Assembly (NCBI RefSeq): GCF_014649735.1
Contig: NZ_BMTP01000001.1
Coordinates: 248,001-312,000 of the forward strand
Reading direction: 5' to 3'
Source: Streptomyces lavendofoliae
Lineage (GTDB): Bacteria; Actinomycetota; Actinomycetes; Streptomycetales; Streptomycetaceae
Length of the DNA stretch: 64,000 bases
Within the stretch, counting starts at the first letter, position 1; every line of letters begins with the position of its first letter. Position numbers and translations under genes: made by a program. Shown piece after piece: positions 34,571-41,844 of this stretch. The notes below the pieces were generated by a model. It did no database searches. It was not told the origin of the DNA and worked only from the letters and a program-made list of their open reading frames with translations.

Positions 34571-35377
34571 ATGGGCTGGACGGTCCTCTACATCGCATTC
34601 GGTGTCGTGGCGTTGTGGTTGCTCGGTGAGGTGCTCCTGCAGTACAAGGCCCGGCTGCGCTGGAGGCTGCTCGCCTTCGCCGGGTTCCTCGGTGTGGTCC
34701 TCGGCGTGCTGCTGCCGTCCGTCCCGGTGATCGCGGCGGGCGCCATCGCGTTCGCGATCGGCCAGACCTACGTCACGCTGTCCTTCCGGCGCGGCTTCTC
34801 CACGGGCTGGGCGATCGGCGGCAGGCCCGGGGCCAGCCGCCGCCGCAGGGCCGGAGGCGCCGCTGCCGCGGGGCCGACCCTGGAGGTCTCGCACCTGGCC
34901 TACGAGGAGCAGAGGCAGGAGCAGCCGCACGAGGAGCCGGCGTCCGCCGGGACGTCCGCGGTCTACGCCCCCGAGCCGCTGCCGGACGACACCGGGCAGT
35001 ACGGCGTCTACGACGAGCCGGCCCCGGCCCACGCCGCCCCGGCGCCCTCGTACGACGGCGGCTTCGGCACCTACCCCGGCACCGAGTACGACCAGCACGG
35101 CACCTACGCCACCGCCACGTACGACTACGGCGCCACGGGCGAGCAGAGCTACGCCGCGTACTCCGACCCGTACATCGGCACGGCCCCCTACCCCCACGGC
35201 CATGACTACGGCGGCCAGCAGCAGTACGCCGACCCCTACGCGTCCCAGTACGGCACGGACACCCCGCCCGGCGGTGTCTGGGTCCCGCAGCAGCGCGACG
35301 GCGAGTACCAGGCACCGCAGCAGCCGCCTCACGGCTACGACCAGGGGCAGGGCCAGGCCGACCCGTACCGCTACTGA
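34571..35377 (+). CDS. Membrane protein with tyrosine/glutamine-rich tail
   Basis: A 268-aa protein with two or three N-terminal transmembrane helices (residues 3-22 and about 35-68) and a long cytoplasmic or extracellular tail. The tail is low-complexity, rich in Tyr, Gln, Pro, Gly and Asp, with many repeats such as YDQHGTYATATYDYG and PYASQYGTD. It could be a multivalent scaffold or phosphorylation target. It is conserved in Streptomyces-like genomes, as far as I recall, with no known function. Its stop overlaps the convergent flavoprotein stop by 7 bp. ATG 34571 is the only good start. Confidence 0.8.
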   Translation: MGWTVLYIAFGVVALWLLGEVLLQYKARLRWRLLAFAGFLGVVLGVLLPSVPVIAAGAIAFAIGQTYVTLSFRRGFSTGWAIGGRPGASRRRRAGGAAAAGPTLEVSHLAYEEQRQEQPHEEPASAGTSAVYAPEPLPDDTGQYGVYDEPAPAHAAPAPSYDGGFGTYPGTEYDQHGTYATATYDYGATGEQSYAAYSDPYIGTAPYPHGHDYGGQQQYADPYASQYGTDTPPGGVWVPQQRDGEYQAPQQPPHGYDQGQGQADPYRY

Positions 35378-36885
35378 GAGCCGCGGAAGCCCGCGCCCTC
35401 CACGATCAGCCCCGCGACCAGGGCCCCGGACATCCCGGCGTGCGCCAGCCCGCCGCCCGGGTGCGACCAGCCCCCGGCGAAGTACAGGCCGCCCGGCGGG
35501 GCCGGATTCGCGGCGGGGAGCAACGAGCCGCCCGCGCCCGCCAGCGCCGGCCCGGGCACCTGGAACACCCCCGTCTCGCGGAACGTGTCGGCCGGGGTCC
35601 GCACCACCCGCCACAGCAGCCGCTCCCGCAGGCCGGGCACGGCCGCCGCCGCGGCCTCCACCATCCGGTCGGCGAACGCCTCCACCGCCGGCCCCCCGGC
35701 CGCACCCCACAGGTTCCCCGACGCCCACGCCCCGCCGGCCGCCACGGTCGCGGTGACCGTCACCGACTCGTGGTCCCCGTCGGGTCGCAGCCGCTCGTCG
35801 TCCGGACGCAGCACCACGACCGTCGGCCGCTCGGACAGCCGCCCCCGCGCGAGGGAGTCCAGCTCGTCCTCCCGGTCGGTGGAGTGCACCACCGTCCGGT
35901 GCACGGCGCCGGCCTCGCGCGCGCCCCGCAGCGCCAGGCACACGGTGACCCGGCCGGTCCGCACGGCCTGCTGGTGCCGCGGCCATTCGTCCGTGCTCTC
36001 CCACTCCAGGACCTGCTCTCGGTACAGCGCCGGCAGCGGGGCGCCCGCGACCACGTGGTCCGCCTCCACCGTCTCCCGGTCGTCCAGCTCGACGCCCACG
36101 GCCCGCCCGTCCTCGACCAGGACGCCGGTCACCGCCGTACCGAAGACGAACTCGACCTTCCGGGCCCGGCACCGCTCGTACACGGCGTCCGCCAGCGCCC
36201 GGATGCCGCCGCTCACGTACCAGCTGCCGAACGTCTGCTCCATGTAGGGCAGCACGGCGGCGGCAGCGGGCGCCGTCGCCGGGTCGAAGCCGTACGCCAG
36301 GGCGTGGCTCTCCAGGAGGGCCGCCAGCCGGGGGTCGCGCAGCTCGCGCCGGCCCACGTCGGCGAGCGTCACCGCGGGGCGTCGCAGCAGACCGGTTCTG
36401 AGCGCCGGGTAGGGGTCGCGGGCGAAGGGCCGCACGTCGGCCGGCAGCGGCTCCTCCAGCAGCGGCCTGCGCGAGCGGTCCCAGGCGTCCCGGGCGCGGT
36501 TGAGGAACGCGCCCCACCGCTCGCCCGCGCCTCCGCCGAGCGCCGTGTCCAGCGCCGAGACGATGCCGGCCCGGGAGGCGTTGGGCAGCGACACCGCCGT
36601 ACCGTCGGCGAAGACGTGGCGGCTCGCCGGGTCGACCTGGGTCAGCCCGACGCACCGCTCCAGCGGCTCCTTGCCGGTCTTCACGAACAGGTCCCGGTAG
36701 ACGGCGGGCAGGTGCAGCAGCCCCGGTCCGGTGTCGAAGGCGAAGCCGTCGCGCTCCAGCCGGCCGACCGCGCCGCCGTACGTCCGCGTCCGCTCGTACA
36801 CCGTCACCCGGTGCCCCGCCACCGCGAGCCGGGCCGCCGCCGCCATGGCGCCCATCCCCGCGCCGATCACCACAATCCGTGCCAT
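35371..36885 (-). CDS. Phytoene desaturase-like FAD oxidoreductase
   Basis: A 504-aa flavoprotein of the NAD(P)-binding/CrtI-like amine-oxidase superfamily. The N-terminal ARIVVIGAGMGAMAAAARLAVAGHRVTVYERTRTYGG binds FAD, and FDTGPGLLHLP follows. The C-terminal PPGGLYFAGGWSHPGGGLAHAGMSGALVAG is the CrtI-type FAD end motif. No crtE, crtB or crtY is near, so carotenoid synthesis is not supported; it may act on another polyene or lipid. ATG 36885 lies 7 nt after a -10-like TAAGGT on the minus strand. Confidence 0.87.
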   Translation of the reverse strand: MARIVVIGAGMGAMAAAARLAVAGHRVTVYERTRTYGGAVGRLERDGFAFDTGPGLLHLPAVYRDLFVKTGKEPLERCVGLTQVDPASRHVFADGTAVSLPNASRAGIVSALDTALGGGAGERWGAFLNRARDAWDRSRRPLLEEPLPADVRPFARDPYPALRTGLLRRPAVTLADVGRRELRDPRLAALLESHALAYGFDPATAPAAAAVLPYMEQTFGSWYVSGGIRALADAVYERCRARKVEFVFGTAVTGVLVEDGRAVGVELDDRETVEADHVVAGAPLPALYREQVLEWESTDEWPRHQQAVRTGRVTVCLALRGAREAGAVHRTVVHSTDREDELDSLARGRLSERPTVVVLRPDDERLRPDGDHESVTVTATVAAGGAWASGNLWGAAGGPAVEAFADRMVEAAAAAVPGLRERLLWRVVRTPADTFRETGVFQVPGPALAGAGGSLLPAANPAPPGGLYFAGGWSHPGGGLAHAGMSGALVAGLIVEGAGFRGSQ

Positions 36886-36892
36886 GTCAGGG

Positions 36893-36898
36893 ACCTTA
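36893..36898 (-). promoter_or_regulatory. -10 hexamer of the phytoene desaturase-like gene
   Basis: On the minus strand TAAGGT precedes CCCTGAC and the ATG, so a leaderless transcript is predicted. Confidence 0.45.
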
Positions 36899-36964
36899 TC
36901 CGGCGCCACCGGCACACCCGCCGGGCGGGCGGCGCACGCACGCGTGGGCCCGGACACACACGTC

Positions 36965-36980
36965 TGAGTACCCGTACCTA
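36965..36980. promoter_or_regulatory. MacR-like palindrome
   Basis: TGAGTACCCGTACCTA matches 14 of 16 bases of the palindrome TGAGTAC-nn-GTACTCA reported, as I recall, for MacR. It lies about 70 bp upstream of the -10 of the phytoene desaturase-like gene. The macRS-like genes are in this window at 16.7-18.6 kb. Confidence 0.4.
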
Positions 36981-36998
36981 GCCGGCCGGATGAGTAGG

Positions 36999-37200
36999 TA
37001 CGCGGATGGGCACGGGCCGCTCCGGACGGGAGAGTGGGGACCACGGAAGGGGCGCGGGGCCGGAACCGCCGACACGGGGCGGCGGAACCGGCACCGCGCA
37101 CCTGCCGGAACGGGGAGCGTGGGAGGGCCGGGGACCGACGGGGGAACACGGGGGCCGGCCCCTTCCCGCGGGGGGACGGGGGACACGGGGGAACGGGGGA
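36999..37200. other. G-rich intergenic segment
   Basis: The plus strand between the palindrome and the TetR terminator is purine/G-rich, with six runs of five or more G between 37140 and 37199. No gene is credible. Confidence 0.7.
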
Positions 37201-37203
37201 CGA

Positions 37204-37250
37204 CGCCGGTCCGGTGAGGCTCGGGGGGATCGAGCCTCACCGGACCGGCG
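37204..37250 (-). terminator. Strong terminator downstream of the TetR operon
   Basis: Arms 37204-37223 and 37231-37250 are perfectly complementary over 20 bp with a 7-nt loop; the next pair (37203/37251) also fits. It is 86 bp after the tetR-type stop. Confidence 0.9.
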
Positions 37251-37262
37251 TTCGGCATTGCG

Positions 37263-37286
37263 GCAGCCGGCAGCCGGCAGCCGGCG
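37263..37286. repeat. GGCAGCC tandem 7-mer
   Basis: Three successive 7-bp units (GGCAGCC) follow the hairpin and precede a partner CTGCCGGC, forming a second possible stem near the TetR stop. Confidence 0.6.
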
Positions 37287-37335
37287 ATTCGCTGCCGGCG
37301 GTTCCGGGGCCCGGAAGGCGGCCCGCCCACGCGGC

Positions 37336-37959
37336 CTAGCAGCCGCCGACCCGCCCGTGCAGCAGCCGGGAGAGGGCGGAGTGGACGTCATCGATGGAGC
37401 GCTCCCGCTGGAACGCCTGCCAGTCCAGCGCCGCCACCAGCACCATGCCGACCAGCGCGGCGGCGGTCAGCGGGATGTCGATCTCGTCGCTGAGCTCGCC
37501 GCCCGCGACCCCCTCCCGCAGCACCGTCTCCACGACGGCCACGGCCTCCTGACGCACCACCAGCAGCGTCGACTGCCAGGCCCGGTTGGTCCGCCACAGC
37601 TCCGCCACGTACAGCTGGGTGAAGGCGGGGTAGCGGTCGATGAAGACCAGGCCCGCGCGGATCATCGCGTCCAGTGCCTCGACCCTGGTGCCGCCCCGCG
37701 CGGCGGTCTCCTCTGCGGCGGTCCGCAGGGACTCGGTGAGCAGCCGGACCCCGTGCCGCAGCAGTTCCTCGAACAGCTCGGTCTTGCTCTTGAAGTTGTA
37801 GTAGACCGTGCCCTTGGCCACCCCGGCGCGCTCGGCGATCTCGTCCACTGTCGTCGCCGAGAAGCCCTGCTCGGCGATGAGGGTCACAGCGGCCTCGTAG
37901 AGCTTGGTGCGGGTGGCCTGCCGTCTGCTGCTGCGGGTGTCCATGACGTCGATTCTCAC
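37336..37959 (-). CDS. TetR-family regulator of the ABC-transporter operon
   Basis: A 207-aa repressor. The N-terminal HTH is LYEAAVTLIAEQGFSATTVDEIAERAGVAKGTVYYNFKSKTELFEELL, and the C-terminal ligand domain is of the TetR_C type. GTG 37959 overlaps the permease stop as GTGA and has GGAGCTGAG upstream, so I prefer it over ATG 37944. As last gene of the ATPase-permease-tetR operon it very probably binds the perfect 24-bp palindrome at 41150-41173, an autoregulatory circuit. The ligand is unknown. Confidence 0.92.
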   Translation of the reverse strand: MRIDVMDTRSSRRQATRTKLYEAAVTLIAEQGFSATTVDEIAERAGVAKGTVYYNFKSKTELFEELLRHGVRLLTESLRTAAEETAARGGTRVEALDAMIRAGLVFIDRYPAFTQLYVAELWRTNRAWQSTLLVVRQEAVAVVETVLREGVAGGELSDEIDIPLTAAALVGMVLVAALDWQAFQRERSIDDVHSALSRLLHGRVGGC

Positions 37960-40049
37960 AGGCTCAGCTCCGGGTGCAGGCGATCCAGGGACCACACCTG
38001 CTTGCGGCGCGCGGAGACGGCCGTCAGGGCGAGCGCCCCGGCGGTGAAGGCGGCCAGGACGGCGCAGCCGTGCCAGACCGGTTCGAGGCCGCCGCCGGTG
38101 ATGAGCCGGCGCAGGGCCTCGACGACGTACGTCATGGGCAGGAAGGGGTGGATGGCGTTGAAGAAGCCGGGGCTGGTCTGCACGGGGTAGGTGCCGCCGG
38201 CCGACGTCAGCTGGAGCATCAGCAGGGCCAGGACGAGGATCCGTCCGGCCGCGCCGAAGCGGGCGTTGAGCCACTGGATGATCGCCGCGAAGCAGCAGGT
38301 GACCAGCAGCAGGAACGCCACCGTCCCGGCCGGCCGGGCCATCTCCAGGCCCAGCCCCGGCGCCCAGTGCAGGACGGACATCAGGGCGGCCACCTGGAGC
38401 ACGCCGATCGCCGCCACCGGCAGCCAGCCGGCCAGCGCGATGCGCCACGCGGAGGCACCGGCGGCGAGCGCGCGGCGGTTGAGCGGCTGGATCAGCATGT
38501 ACGCCACCATGGCGCCCACCCACAGGGACAGCGGGATGAAGTAGGGGGCGAAGCCGGTGCCGTAATTGGGCGCCTTGTGGAGGGACTGGGACGCGAGCTT
38601 GACCGGGTCGGCCATCACCTCGGTGCGGTGGTCGCGGGCGTCCTTGTCGTAGTCGGGGATCTTGTCGACGCCGTCGTTCAGTCCGGTGGCCAGCTCGGTG
38701 GAGCCGCCGGCCAGCTTGTACAGGCCGCTGTCCAGCTCGCCCGCGCCCTTCTTCAGCCGCCCGACCCCGCTGTCGAGCTCCGTGGAGCCGGACTTGGCGG
38801 TGGACAGACCGGTGTGCAGGGTGTCCGCGCCGGTGGCGACCTTGTGGGCGCCGGCGTTCAGTTCGTTGATCTTGCCGACGGCGTAGGCGAGATCCGAGTC
38901 GAGGTTCGGCGCCCGCTTGGCGAGGGCGTCCGCCTTGGTCTGCAGGTCCTTCAGCTGCGCGTCCAGCGCCTTCAGGTCGCCGTTGGCGTCCTCGGCCAGG
39001 ACGGCGAGGTCATCGGCGATCTTCGCCACGTCGGCGGACGCGACCTTCGCCCGCTCCACCTTGGGGCACAGCTTGGTGTCGGGCAGGGGCTTGTCCTCGC
39101 ACTCCTCCTTGTGGACGGCGGCCAACTCGTCGGCGGCCACATGCGCGCCCGACCGCAGCGTGGGCCCGCTCTTCACGACGAGGTCCAGGCTGTTGCGCAT
39201 GCCCTGGGAGAAGTCCGAGACCAGCCGGGCGGAGTCGCCGATCTTCTTGCCGTTGTCCTTGAGGTACGGACGGACGTCGGCGGCCACGCCGTTGACCTTG
39301 TCGGCCAGCACCTGGGTACCGCTCGCGACCTGCCGGGCGCCCGTCTCCAGGTCGGCCGCGCCCGAGTCGAGCTTCTTCAGCCCGCCCGCGAGTTCGCCGC
39401 TGCCCTTCTTGGCGTCGGTGAGGCCGTCGGAGAGGTCCTTGGACCCCTTCTTGGCCTTGGCCGTCCCGTTCTTGAGCTCGTCGGCCCCCTTGGCCGCCTT
39501 CTCGGTGGCGTCGTGGAGGTCGGAGAACTTGATGAAGATCTTGTCGAGGAAGGAGCGGGACGACTTCGTCGAGGCGGCCGTGCGGACCTCGGCGAACACG
39601 GTCCGGGATATCTGGCCGACGATGTAGTTGTTGGCGTCGTTGGTACGCACCTGGAGGGCGCCGGTCTCGGGCGCGTCGCCCGAACTGGACGCTATGCGCT
39701 CGCTGAAGTCGCCGGGCATGGTCAGGGACAGGTAGTACGTGCCGTTCTCGACGCCCTCGCGGGCCTCGGCGTCGCTCACCTCGTGCCAGTCGAAGACCTT
39801 GCTCTCGCGGAGGTTCTTGGTGAGCTCGTCGCCCGCGGCCAGCCTCTTGCCGTCCGCGGTGGCGCCCTTGTCCTCGTTGACGAGCGCGACGGGGAGCTTC
39901 TCGAGCCTGCCGTACGGATCCCAGAAGGACCACAGGTACAGGGCGCCGTACAGCAGCGGCAGCAGCAGGATCGCCACGAGCGCGGCGCGCGGCAGCTTGC
40001 CCCTGCCGAAACGCCTCAGCTCAAGCGCGGCCAGTTTCGGCGAGCGCAT
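37956..40049 (-). CDS. YhgE/Pip-type ABC-2 permease
   Basis: A 697-aa membrane protein. An N-terminal helix (about 15-40) is followed by a large extracytoplasmic region: beta-rich up to about residue 180, then a long helical part with repeated hydrophobic-glycine pattern L-x2-G (GADELKNGTAKAKKGSKDLSDG, AKKGSGELAGGLKKLDSG), typical of YhgE/Pip and T7SS EsaA-like proteins. Five to six C-terminal helices form the ABC-2 domain. ATG 40049 overlaps the ATPase gene by 29 bp. The function is probably export of a small molecule or a phage-receptor-like role; the substrate is unknown. Confidence 0.87.
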   Translation of the reverse strand: MRSPKLAALELRRFGRGKLPRAALVAILLLPLLYGALYLWSFWDPYGRLEKLPVALVNEDKGATADGKRLAAGDELTKNLRESKVFDWHEVSDAEAREGVENGTYYLSLTMPGDFSERIASSSGDAPETGALQVRTNDANNYIVGQISRTVFAEVRTAASTKSSRSFLDKIFIKFSDLHDATEKAAKGADELKNGTAKAKKGSKDLSDGLTDAKKGSGELAGGLKKLDSGAADLETGARQVASGTQVLADKVNGVAADVRPYLKDNGKKIGDSARLVSDFSQGMRNSLDLVVKSGPTLRSGAHVAADELAAVHKEECEDKPLPDTKLCPKVERAKVASADVAKIADDLAVLAEDANGDLKALDAQLKDLQTKADALAKRAPNLDSDLAYAVGKINELNAGAHKVATGADTLHTGLSTAKSGSTELDSGVGRLKKGAGELDSGLYKLAGGSTELATGLNDGVDKIPDYDKDARDHRTEVMADPVKLASQSLHKAPNYGTGFAPYFIPLSLWVGAMVAYMLIQPLNRRALAAGASAWRIALAGWLPVAAIGVLQVAALMSVLHWAPGLGLEMARPAGTVAFLLLVTCCFAAIIQWLNARFGAAGRILVLALLMLQLTSAGGTYPVQTSPGFFNAIHPFLPMTYVVEALRRLITGGGLEPVWHGCAVLAAFTAGALALTAVSARRKQVWSLDRLHPELSL

Positions 40050-41136
40050 CGGCCGCCCCCTTCTCGGTGTCGGTCTTCGTCGTGGCGGTGGCGGTGGCGG
40101 TGGCGTCGGTGGTGGCGCCTCGGGGGTCAACGGGGCCGTCGGCGGCGTCGGTGGCCGCGGCGGGGCCGTCGGCCGTGCCGGTGGTGCGGATGGTGAGGGT
40201 GTCCCCGGGGCTCTCACTGCACACGGCCAGGACGGTCGTGCCACGGCCGGCGATCGACCGGAGCAGGGCCCATGCCTCGGCGCGGTCGGTGCCGGACAGC
40301 TTGAGGTCCGTGTCGTCGACGGCCAGCAGGCGCGGCTCGCCGATCAGGGCCAGGGCGATCGACAGGCGCAGGGCCTCCAGCCGCTCCAGGTCGCGTACGG
40401 AGGTGCGGCCCGCCTTGGGGAGGGTCTCCAGGTCCAGACCGGCCGTGTCGAGGGCGGCCCGCACGCGGGCGCGGGAGGCCGCGGCGCGTTCGGCGCGTGG
40501 GCGCAGGAAGGCCAGCGGCGAGCCGTCGAACCGGCGCTGCAGCAGGGCCCGCTCCCGCAGGTGCTCGGCGACGGTCAGCGCGGGGTCGAGGTCGCTGACC
40601 CCGGGCACCGGGCCCAGCGCGCTGATCCGCCGTACGGCCGCCATCTTGCGCGGCAGGGCCAGCCCGCCGACCTCCGCGTGCCCCTCGCCGGCGCGCATCC
40701 GCCCCGTCAGGGCGAGCAGCAGGCAGGTGCGGCCGGAACCGGAAGGCCCCTCGATCGTCACCAGGGAGCCGGGCGGGGCGTTCACCGCCACGCCGCGGAA
40801 CGCCCAGCCGCGCGGGCCCTTCAGGCCGAAGTTCTCCGCGACCACCGCCGCCCCGGGAGGGCGCCGGCCCTCCCGAGCGCTCAGCTCCTCGCCGGCGCCG
40901 GCCGGCTTCTCCGCACCGCCCGTACGGTCCGCGTCGCCGGCGTCGGCCGCACCGCCCGTACGGTCCGCGTCGCCGGCGTCGGCCGCACCGCCCCTAGGGT
41001 CCGCGTCGGCCGCGTCGCCCGCACCGCCCGCGTCGGCCGTCCCGCTCTTCGGCGTGGCGCCGACCGGGCCGCCGGACGGCCCGGCACCCGCTTCCCGCTC
41101 GTCCGGGATTCCCAGGTCGTCGTCCTGGCTGTCCAC
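40021..41136 (-). CDS. Divergent ABC-type ATPase partner of the YhgE/Pip permease
   Basis: A 371-aa protein with an 85-residue low-complexity N-terminus (repeats GGAADAGDADRT). The ABC core starts near residue 95. The P-loop is GPSGSGRT (130-137), with Arg136 in place of the Lys. The signature region reads DLERLEALRLSIALAL rather than LSGGQ, the Walker B ends RLLAVDDTD with Asp275 in place of the catalytic Glu, and the switch-His position falls at CSE (306-308). ATP hydrolysis is therefore doubtful. The start is GTG 41136. It is the first gene of the operon. It could still bind nucleotides. Confidence 0.82.
   Translation of the reverse strand: MDSQDDDLGIPDEREAGAGPSGGPVGATPKSGTADAGGAGDAADADPRGGAADAGDADRTGGAADAGDADRTGGAEKPAGAGEELSAREGRRPPGAAVVAENFGLKGPRGWAFRGVAVNAPPGSLVTIEGPSGSGRTCLLLALTGRMRAGEGHAEVGGLALPRKMAAVRRISALGPVPGVSDLDPALTVAEHLRERALLQRRFDGSPLAFLRPRAERAAASRARVRAALDTAGLDLETLPKAGRTSVRDLERLEALRLSIALALIGEPRLLAVDDTDLKLSGTDRAEAWALLRSIAGRGTTVLAVCSESPGDTLTIRTTGTADGPAAATDAADGPVDPRGATTDATATATATTKTDTEKGAADALAETGRA
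40911..41018. repeat. 36-bp tandem repeat inside the ATPase gene
   Basis: Two perfect 36-bp units (40911-40946, 40947-40982) and a degenerate third encode the GGAADAGDADRT repeats. Copy-number variation would keep the frame. Confidence 0.9.
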
Positions 41137-41149
41137 GAGCCCCCATTTC

Positions 41150-41173
41150 TTTGCACTGACCGGTCAGTGCAAA
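41150..41173 (-). promoter_or_regulatory. Perfect 24-bp palindromic operator (TetR candidate)
   Basis: TTTGCACTGACC and its exact reverse complement form a 24-bp perfect palindrome 14 bp upstream of the ATPase start codon. It lies directly downstream of the -10 hexamer, so bound repressor would block transcription start. The core ACTGACCGGTCAGT resembles known TetR-type operators. Confidence 0.8.
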
Positions 41174-41201
41174 AGTTACGCGTTTTCTTGGACACGGGCA
41201 A
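41173..41201 (-). promoter_or_regulatory. Promoter of the ABC-transporter operon
   Basis: Minus-strand TTGCCC (41201-41196), a 17-bp spacer and TAACTT (41178-41173). The start would fall inside the palindrome. Confidence 0.65.
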
Positions 41202-41289
41202 AAGGCCAGGTCAGGGGTAACTGTCAGTGGGGGCCCGCACGATGGACCCAGACGGCCCAGTGCCGTTACACGACGACAGGAGGTTCGTC

Positions 41290-41778
41290 ATGGCCGGTAG
41301 CCACGCGGCGGCGAGCGACATCCACCCCGTGCGGCGTCGCTCCTCGGCGCCACCCGCCGCCCTCGACCTGCTCGACCAGGCGCGCGCGGGCCTGGAAGAG
41401 GCGGCCACCCTCGAAACCCCCAACGAGCGGTACGCCACCGCCCACCTCGCCGCCCTCCGGACCGCGGCAGCCGTGCTCGCCGCCCGGGGCCGGCCCGAAT
41501 CCACCCCGCGCAAGCGGCAGCAGATCCGCAGCGCCTGGGAGGTGCTCCCCGAGACGGCCCCCGAGCTGACCGAGTGGAGCGCCCTGTTCGCCTCCGGGGC
41601 CGCCCGCCGGGCGCGTGCCGAAGCCGGCATACCGGGTGCGGCGACCGGCCGCGACGCCGACGACCTCATCCGTGACGTGACCATGTTCCTCGGCCTGGTG
41701 GAGCGGCTGTTGGTGCCCCGTCCGGTGCTGCCGCAGCCCCGGGCGAGGGAGGCGGACCGGGACGGCGCCACGGGGTGA
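41290..41778 (+). CDS. SAV_6107-like HEPN-domain protein
   Basis: A 162-aa helical protein of the SAV_6107-type HEPN family, judging by LLDQARAGLEEAATLETPNERYATAHLAALRTAAAVLAARGR and the length; as I recall, S. avermitilis SAV_6107 is the family prototype. The canonical HEPN catalytic motif R-x4-6-H is not clear to me, so nuclease activity is doubtful. ATG 41290 has AGGAGG at 41279-41284. It is divergent from the ABC operon across about 150 bp and 66 bp upstream of a methyltransferase gene. Confidence 0.7.
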   Translation: MAGSHAAASDIHPVRRRSSAPPAALDLLDQARAGLEEAATLETPNERYATAHLAALRTAAAVLAARGRPESTPRKRQQIRSAWEVLPETAPELTEWSALFASGAARRARAEAGIPGAATGRDADDLIRDVTMFLGLVERLLVPRPVLPQPRAREADRDGATG

Positions 41779-41844
41779 ACGGACACCGCCCGTGAGGCCA
41801 TAGGGTGGGAAGCGTTCGTAACCGTCACCGAGGAGTCAACTGCC

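Noticed and set aside
33638..36655. 1005-codon open frame on the minus strand
   Set aside because: It overlaps metF and two other well-supported genes, reads as Arg/Gly/Ala-rich sequence, and has no family motif; a GC-bias shadow.
35371..36885. Carotenoid biosynthesis cluster
   Set aside because: Only a CrtI-like flavoprotein is present, with no crtE, crtB or crtY within the window.
37204..37250. Attachment site or insertion-sequence inverted repeat
   Set aside because: The arms are separated by only 7 nt, with no transposase or target duplication; a terminator explains it.
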